From Chrysogorgia sp. JL179-B06 (lineage: Eukaryota > Cnidaria > Anthozoa > Scleralcyonacea > Chrysogorgiidae), in NCBI GenBank assembly GCA_035772405.1, contig JAYKKM010000015.1, positions 62,001 to 126,000 of the forward strand: 64,000 nt of DNA. Direction: 5' to 3'. Below the pieces are notes generated by a model that ran no database searches, was not told the DNA's origin, and saw only the letters and a program-made list of their open reading frames with translations. Within the stretch, counting starts at the first letter, position 1. Every line of letters begins with the position of its first letter. The position numbers and the translations under genes were made by a program. Of this stretch, positions 58,409 through 64,000 are shown in pieces.

Positions 58409-59152
58409 TTAATGGTAGAAAAAACAGATAGAATAGCAGCACATTATTTCGCAACCTTTCATATACTGATTTTTCCTTTCCTTACATAAAGCACCTACAG
58501 TTGAACATTTACTTTTCATATATTCCCTTGTGTGTTCATAATTTTTATTCATAACTTGAAGTTCTTCAGCTGACTGAAATATACTTGAAACTTCGGAATA
58601 TGGCAATGTTGATACATAATGATATTCGTCAATATGACCCAAATAAATATCAGTTGGTCGCTGTGTTGAAGATACAGCTCGTATCATACTGAACTGACCA
58701 AAATGTTCGTGTGACTCAGCAATAACAATTCTTAAATTAAGTTGGTCAGCAACAGCTTGTATAATCAAACCATCACACCATGTACCTTGCATAGACATAC
58801 TATTAAGATATTGTAACCAAGAGTACTCTGTATTACTTTCAATAAATCTCTCTGGATTCTCTCTCATATATGCAATACCAGCAGCTCTAATATCTAAGTG
58901 ACGACTTGGGTCACCATATAACTGATGAGATACAGCTCGAAAAAAGCAATCACCTGCACCACCAACATCAAGTGGCCTCAACTGAAAGTGTTGTAACCTT
59001 AGTTCTACTCGTACATATGATGGTGTTATGAATGCTTGATTGTTTTTGTTTTGCACAGGACCTGGGTTTAATTCAATATCACCCGACATTAAAAGCTTTT
59101 TGTCAGAAACACAAAATTGCTCATATTTGACAAAATTATAATTGACAGTCAT
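58409..59152 (-). CDS. 2A-like peptide followed by OTU cysteine protease
   Basis: The first ATG of the open frame is at 59152; the frame is open to 59182 without another ATG, and an acceptor-like ATAAACAG lies at about 59165, so an upstream exon is possible. About 31 residues in comes SGDIELNPGP, a full match to the 2A consensus DxExNPGP, which makes ribosomes skip the bond before the last Pro. The OTU domain follows: LRPLDVGGAGDCFFRAVSHQ (catalytic Asp and Cys), IRAAGIAYMRENPERFI, GTWCDGLIIQAVADQL, and IYLGHIDEYHYVS (catalytic His). The core is complete. OTU proteases remove ubiquitin or process polyproteins; its use here is unknown. The frame ends in a hydrophobic run after CEIMCCYS, probably beyond the true domain or in a frameshift. 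Confidence 0.88.
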   Translation of the reverse strand: MTVNYNFVKYEQFCVSDKKLLMSGDIELNPGPVQNKNNQAFITPSYVRVELRLQHFQLRPLDVGGAGDCFFRAVSHQLYGDPSRHLDIRAAGIAYMRENPERFIESNTEYSWLQYLNSMSMQGTWCDGLIIQAVADQLNLRIVIAESHEHFGQFSMIRAVSSTQRPTDIYLGHIDEYHYVSTLPYSEVSSIFQSAEELQVMNKNYEHTREYMKSKCSTVGALCKERKNQYMKGCEIMCCYSICFFYH

Positions 59153-59323
59153 ACATGGACTGTTTATAACAAAGGGCAAGGATTATTTTGCTGTGTCAAT
59201 GTTGTTCTGGATTTTAACAAAATTAGTGACAAGTACTGTAAACGTTAACAAATCTGTTTGGTAATTCGTAGCTGACCTGTTTATAATAGATGACATATAG
59301 GAGTAGACCTTCTAAAAACATGC

Positions 59324-60130
59324 TTAATGCTTGGGTACATTCTTTTTGATATGCTTTCGAACCAACTTACGTATTTTTCTGCTTTTTGTCAAAAGACGAG
59401 ACAGTTTTTTACATGGAATTCTGCTAGGTTCTCGATCACGACGACCAACATGGCGCTTGTATTTTACTTCGATCACAATAAATTTAGCATAACGAGATCT
59501 TCTTTCGTTTGTTGTATGAAGAATCTTGGATTTATTAACATCAGCAATAACTTGTACTGATAATCCAGAACATTTTGGAATCTCATTTACAGGTAAAATA
59601 TCAAGTGAAACAGGCTTATACGATGGCAACATGTTTCCTGATATATTATTATTAGGCAAAATATGTGAGTCATGATCATAGATGAAATACATATTTAATA
59701 TATATGAAACAATAAATTGTTGAATAGCATCGACTTTATTTTGTATGACATCGCAATAAATAATACAGGCAATAAATGTTATCAAAAATATGGCAGTTAC
59801 CTTTATATTAATAAGTCGAGTCTGTTCGGGCATCACAACAGCATATTGTTCACCTGTCACATCATCAATGTTATTCGTTCTTTGATTTACAGCATTTGAG
59901 CAACATGTTTCAGCACAATTCAGCAACACATTTAAGCATAGGTTTGATCGATTCAATAAAACATGTAAACATAGATTTGATCGAGTACACATCAGTGTAC
60001 GGTTATCAAGATCGCGGACCAACCCGTTCCGAAATCGCTCGTCATCTTTTAGTGTGGGTCTACCGCGATCAGCGTGTGCGATTGTAAGCATTATGAGCGT
60101 GTTTATGATCAAGATACTTGCCAGCCACAT
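59324..60130 (-). CDS. Unknown protein with signal-peptide-like N-terminus
   Basis: 268 codons from ATG 60130. Residues 1-20 (MWLASILIINTLIMLTIAHA) look like a signal peptide with cleavage after AHA. A small internal duplication follows (RSNLCLHVLLN, RSNLCLNVLLN), then CAETCC, a second hydrophobic segment (VTAIFLITFIACIIYC) and a very basic C-terminus (RRSRYAKFIVIEVKYKRHVG, KSRKIRKLVRKHIKKNVP). A donor-like AAG|GTAACT near 59800 and an acceptor-like ATATATCAG near 59640 flank the second hydrophobic segment, so that segment could be an intron, although the simple join changes frame. No family recognised. It lies upstream of the OTU gene in the same orientation and could be host or element. Confidence 0.55.
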   Translation of the reverse strand: MWLASILIINTLIMLTIAHADRGRPTLKDDERFRNGLVRDLDNRTLMCTRSNLCLHVLLNRSNLCLNVLLNCAETCCSNAVNQRTNNIDDVTGEQYAVVMPEQTRLINIKVTAIFLITFIACIIYCDVIQNKVDAIQQFIVSYILNMYFIYDHDSHILPNNNISGNMLPSYKPVSLDILPVNEIPKCSGLSVQVIADVNKSKILHTTNERRSRYAKFIVIEVKYKRHVGRRDREPSRIPCKKLSRLLTKSRKIRKLVRKHIKKNVPKH

Positions 60131-60365
60131 TCCTTATGAATCTTATCACAAATTTACAATATTTATTTGGATAGTTTGAGCGAACACTCGAGCAATAGTG
60201 ACCAAAGAAGATGACGCGGATAGCAGCCCGCCTCTCGCCTCTCGCCCGCACCCTACCCCCCCCCCCCCTAATAATTGCAATTTGTCGACACGAAAAATAA
60301 AAAATAAAAAATACAGGAAAGCCACTGGAACCTAGACTCGGCTACCACCACAGGTGGTAACCCGA
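60131..60365. other. Short GC-richer stretch with poly-C run
   Basis: Includes GCCTCTCGCCTCTCGCCCGC and a run of eleven C near 60258, followed by AAAATAAAAAATAAAAAATA. No gene. The C run is a likely assembly weak point. It marks the edge of the following LINE. Confidence 0.5.
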
Positions 60366-62545
60366 GTAATAATGGACCCAGTATCGAGCCCTGTGGAACT
60401 CCACATATTATTTTTCTTGGTAATGATGTGTGACCATTGACAAAGCACACTTATTCTCTGTTTGTCAAATAAGATTCGAACCATTTTAGTTCGAAACCAG
60501 TGACTCCAAATTGATTATTCATCTTGTTTAACAAAATCGTATGATTTATTGAGTCAAAACGCTTTTCTGATGTCAAGGAATACAACGCCGTTTAACATGC
60601 CACTATCCATACTCTCCAACCATTGATCACACATTTGAATAAGTGCGGATACCGTCGAATGTTTTGGACGAAATCCCGATTGGAATTTCGATAGCATCGA
60701 GTTTTCGGTCAGGTACTTATATATCTGGCCGAAGACTTCTTTCTCAAAAACCTTACTTATTATGGGCAGTATCGAAATAGGCCGGTAGTTTTCACATTTC
60801 CTTCTGTCATCGGATTTAAAAATTGGTGATATCCGGGCTTGTTTCCATTCGTCTATATATATGCCCGTGTTAAGAGATAAATTGAAAATAGCAGTCAACG
60901 ATGGCGCGATTATACCCGCTGACATCTTGAGAATTTTAGCATGTATGTTATCCATACCTGTGGCTTTTGACACCTTTAATTTCTTTAAATTTGAGATTAC
61001 ATTAATTAGGCTAATTTCAGAAAACGTAAAACGTATGGCTGGAAAATGGTCATGGCATGCATCAGTATTAGGGCTGTCACACGGTTGGTTAGTTAAATCA
61101 TTTACTTCAGCTAATTTCGGCCCAATGTTGGTAAAATATTCATTAAAAGCTTCAGCTATATGTATATCATCGGAAACAGCTGTGTTGTTTATTAAAAGTT
61201 CGTTTACATTGGTCGATTTACTGTTTCTACTCAACAGAGTATTTATCAAGGACCAACTTTTTTTTACATCTTTAGAATGTGAGCAATCATTAATCTTATC
61301 TCGAAAAAATTTTGATTTGGCACTACGAATTTCAACATTTACTCTATTACGTTCGCACTTATATATTTCCCAGTGTATTGGGGAAGCATATTTTATTGCT
61401 TGCTTTTTATGAAAATCCCTATTCCTGATAGACTGCTTGATTTTTCGGTGTAATCCATGGGACAGGATTATTTCTTGTCCTCTTGTGCCGAAGAGGCTTG
61501 CCAGCAAACATTTCCAGGCTTGCCAGCAAACATTAGGGTCGTCAAATTGATTTACTGTATCCCAAGGGACCTGCGATATATCTTCAATGAAATCATTTTC
61601 AACGAAGTTTTTAAAATCACGGACTTCTCTAAGAGTTTGTCTAAATTTTGGCAGGGTGATTTTTTTCACTGCAAAGATCATGCTATGATCAGATATCCCA
61701 AGGTGGATAACACCAGAATTGGATATATTTTCTGATCTATTTGTAAGAATTAAATCGATTAGGGTAGCCGATGTTGCTGTCACCCTCGTTGGCTCATTAA
61801 TCAACTGATCACACTGGTAAAGCGAACATAAAAATTGTAGTCTTCGTGTATGGAGATCTGGCGTTGCCTTGGCGACATCACAATTCAAATCTCCAACGAC
61901 CATTAGCTCTTTATTTTCTGAGTCACATTTGCGTAAAAATAAATCATATTTATCAAAAATGTCAATATCCGAATTCGGTGGCCTGTACCATGTAGCTACT
62001 TATTAGGAATGACTTATTGTATGGCCTACTGATTTCAACACATAACATTTCGAGGTGATCTGGAACAAGATCTTTCCTCTCAGAAAATGGTATACAATCT
62101 CGAATATATAAAACCACACCACCCCCGGATCTGTTTCGCGGTCTTTCCGAACCAGATTATATCCTAGTATATTTATTTCATTGTCGGGAATTAAATCGTT
62201 GCTAGAATATCAACAGGAGATTTAGTTAAAAGAGATCGGATTTCATCTAAATGTTTCAACAAACTATTGACATTTAAACTAGCTATTTTAAAGCCTTTTA
62301 CTTTAGCGATGGCATGTAGTGAATGATCATAAATACCTGATGCTGTGTCACACCTTCTATCTAATGGGGTTTCCTTCTCCGAGTGTTTCTGTCTGGTTGA
62401 ATAATTATTTTTTAAAAGTTCTCCAAGTTTGTGAATTGTTGACATCTGAAAACCCTCGTTTCCCTGATTTCGTTGTGATGTTACTGTTCTGTCTCCCTTG
62501 AGGAACTTTATGAAGTGTACAGCTAAGATGGCAGAGCCCTTGATA
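60366..62545 (-). pseudogene. LINE endonuclease plus N-terminal RT, broken
   Basis: From 62545: IKGSAILAVHFIKFL (esterase C-terminus), a polar linker, KIASLNVNSLLKHLDEIRSL (endonuclease start), PVDILA, then a small deletion that removes the NETKL motif, LGYNLVRKDR, LEMLCVEISRPYNKSF, a frameshift before WYRPPNSD, GDLNCDV, SATLIDLILTNR and ISDHSMIF. The 449-codon piece 61903-60554 continues through the linker to KLKVSKATGMDNIHAKILK, NYRPISILPIISKVFEKEV, FQSGFRPKHSTVSAL and VVFLDIRKAF (RT motif A). One extra base in a T run at 60556 then shifts the frame. INHTILLNKM and ELKWFESYL follow, then a stop near 60451, then VNGHTSLPRK and VPQGSILGPLL. Inactive. Confidence 0.88.
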
Positions 62546-62549
62546 TTAA

Positions 62550-62943
62550 AGGGAAATGGCAATAAAAAATTGTTTTGTCTCATTTGAAAGAACATTTAAA
62601 ATAATATATGAAGACCTTTTAAAATTTCCCCGTAGTGGAATGCGTTCAAATAGATTGCTAGTTCACTTAAAAGTATACAACACCCAAAACAACTACGATT
62701 TAGCATCTATAATGACTCGATAATTGCTGATATAAAAAACATTTCTACCCTGGTTGTGACGTCATGCATATCCAAGGATGGTTATGCATATCCAAGATGG
62801 CGGTATGTTCAATGTTCTTTGTTAAAAAGAAGTGAAATATTTACAGAACCAAGAACGATATGGAAAATCTGTAAAAGGTCTTCATATATCATTTTTAATG
62901 TTCTTTCAAATGAGACAAAAAAATTTTTTATTGCCATTTCCCT
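62550..62943. mobile_element. 394-bp MITE with TTAA target duplications
   Basis: Terminal inverted repeats of about 74 bp, starting AGGGAAATGGCAATAAAAAA, are flanked by TTAA at 62546-62549 and 62944-62947. Inner sequence has no coding capacity. TTAA duplications point to a piggyBac-type or similar transposase acting in trans. The insertion sits inside the LINE esterase coding region. Confidence 0.9.
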
Positions 62944-62947
62944 TTAA

Positions 62948-63341
62948 GGTGAAGTTTGCTGCCGTTTAAACATGTATTGTCTATGGTGGAGTTATCGATA
63001 AAGGAGACGCCATATTTAGTACAAATTTGTCTAATTTCGTTGTTTACCTCATGTGTTTTCTGCGTTAATTCAATATCATTTCTCAGTGTTATTCCTGATA
63101 AGCCAATTTTTGAATTAGGAAACTTTGCATTTATACTGACAACGTGGTTTTCGATTTTCTTTGCACATTGTTCAGCAGAGTCCGATGGGAGGTTATTGGT
63201 ACCAGCATGAATGATTACATGTGACGGGTTTGTTTGGAAATCGATGGACTTGATTTCTTTTTCGATTTCATCTGCAGTTTTTCCTGGAAACATTTGTTTG
63301 CGTACTTTCTTTTTTGTCAGTTTGTTAGGTTGAATATTCAT
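62948..63341 (-). pseudogene. LINE SGNH-type esterase domain, partial
   Basis: CR1-group elements often carry a GDSL/SGNH-like domain in their first reading frame. It reads KNIQPNKL-like residues at the start, KTADEIEKEIKSI, then VIIHAGTNNLPSDS (the GTNN-type block), KIGLSGITLRND and GSKLHL, where the MITE interrupts. The first block with the catalytic Ser of GDS is lost at the 5' truncation near 63341. The first ATG is internal and not the natural start. Confidence 0.8.
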
Positions 63342-64000
63342 TAGAAGACGCGCCGGGACAAAGTGTGTAATTTATGCTCGCAAAGTGTGACGGGATGTGT
63401 TCATATATACTTTACTGTGATTGGTTGATTAATGAGGTTGTTTCTATGGTTACACGGTCAGAGAATCACTTGAACTAAAGCAAGCGATAAATATGTTGAT
63501 CTATTTGAAACGGAATTCTATTTTGGAAGAAGAAAATGAATAGGTGACCCTCCATGGGAAAAAATAATATTTCGAACGCCGTTCGAACGGCGTTCGAAAC
63601 CGTTCGAACGTTTAGCGAGTGGCGTTCGAACGGCTTTCTCGAACGGTTGGAAGTTGGCTAGTGCCTACAAGCGTTCAACCTTGCGTCCAATTAAACGTTC
63701 ATCAACAAGCATTTACATAACCAAACTGTCAAACATATCGTAAGCGTTCTTCGCGACGGTTCATGCCAGGCGTCAGAATCATCGAATTTGGGATAGGATA
63801 TTCGCTGACAACAGTAATTTGAGACTATTTAAAACTAATTTACTTGATCACAATTGTTTTTGCCACAATTCGGCAAACCTATGGGGGCAAACGCACATCC
63901 TTCTTTAAATATAGGCTTTCTAAGGAGATCAAAATAGCGATTTACAAAGACGATTTTCGAAATGTTCGCAAGCCAAAGAAACAAACATCCGGTGTGACCG
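63342..64000. other. Right end of window with TTCGAA palindrome cluster
   Basis: No gene recognised. 63570-63599 is a 30-bp perfect palindrome built from GAACGCCGTTCGAACGGCGT; further GTTCGAAC boxes lie at about 63602 and 63624 and a half-site near 63640. Confidence 0.6.

Larger units (their letters stand above)
51517..59185 (-). mobile_element. Helentron-type Helitron, near-complete but inactivated
   Basis: Minus-strand order: 2A-like peptide plus OTU protease, degenerate stretch, 19-residue repeats with zinc-finger cysteines, conserved N-terminal region, HUH/Y2 Rep nuclease, PIF1 helicase, endonuclease/exonuclease/phosphatase domain. Rep plus helicase defines Helitrons; OTU plus a C-terminal endonuclease is the Helentron (Helitron2) pattern. 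In-frame stops at 55840, 54208, 53296 and 52398 and frameshifts near 56698, 57555, 53050 and in the endonuclease inactivate it. Termini could not be fixed by eye; the 3' coding end is 51517. Confidence 0.88.
60366..63341 (-). mobile_element. CR1-like LINE, esterase-endonuclease-RT, truncated at both ends
   Basis: Minus-strand order: SGNH-type esterase domain (63341-62948), a MITE insertion, esterase C-terminus running in the same frame into the endonuclease domain, linker, and the first part of reverse transcriptase to VPQGSILGPLL at about 60366. RT motif C and everything after it are missing, as is the 3' UTR. The 5' side lacks the first esterase block. Confidence 0.85.

Overview
The window is repeat-rich, AT-rich nuclear DNA of an invertebrate animal. 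GT-AG introns, a PIF/Harbinger transposon, an animal-type Helitron (Helentron class, with OTU protease and endonuclease domains), CR1/L2/Jockey-group LINEs and a decayed hnRNP A/B-like gene all point this way. The element mix resembles cnidarian genomes, but that placement is inference. I see no bacterial gene, rRNA or tRNA. Almost all coding capacity is transposon-derived; the only host-type gene recognised is the hnRNP-like copy carried in the tandem array.

Layout. 1-440 holds nothing recognisable. 455-4075 is a minisatellite of 60-62 bp monomers with higher-order structure. 4086-38591 is a direct tandem array (macrosatellite) of a unit near 6.8 kb: five units (6789, 6893, 7213, 5556 and 7215 bp) and a partial sixth. 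In order, each unit holds a fold-back element, a LINE 3' end with a GGTA tail, a second fold-back element, an hnRNP-like pseudogene, a LINE 3' fragment with a GATA tail, a 32-bp minisatellite that is usually split by a third LINE 3' end in the opposite direction, and a short TATA-preceded open frame. The units differ by a 1.1-kb duplication (unit 3), loss of the hnRNP segment (unit 4), loss or absence of one LINE piece (unit 3) and minisatellite length.

38592-41010 is a 5'-truncated LINE with an intact 768-residue reverse-transcriptase frame, whose 3' tail forms the right edge of the array. 41022-41901 is a second LINE fragment. A complete-looking PIF/Harbinger transposon (41902-45757) lies next to it: matching terminal inverted repeats, a Myb/SANT-like gene with one intron and a convergent DDE transposase gene. 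46560-49717 is a collapsed Helitron-type element: a spliced RPA-like ssDNA-binding gene, the C-terminal end of a PIF1 helicase and an OTU fragment.

51517-59185 is a much fuller Helentron on the minus strand: 2A-like peptide plus OTU protease, a 19-residue repeat array with zinc-finger cysteines, the conserved Helitron N-terminal region, the HUH/Y2 Rep nuclease, a PIF1 helicase and a C-terminal endonuclease. Nonsense codons and frameshifts break it. 59324-60130 is an intact frame of unknown function with a signal-peptide-like start. 60366-63341 is a decayed LINE with SGNH-esterase, endonuclease and partial RT domains, interrupted by a 394-bp MITE flanked by TTAA. The last 650 bp contain a 30-bp perfect palindrome and further TTCGAA boxes.

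How the parts relate. In the Harbinger element, transposase and Myb-like protein are expected to act together on the termini. In the Helentron, Rep, helicase and endonuclease would form the transposition machinery, with 2A and OTU as accessory processing functions. The tandem array shows no evident collective function; it looks like an amplified patchwork of element fragments. Several breaks in unrelated elements are single-base changes in homopolymers, so some pseudogene calls may reflect assembly error.
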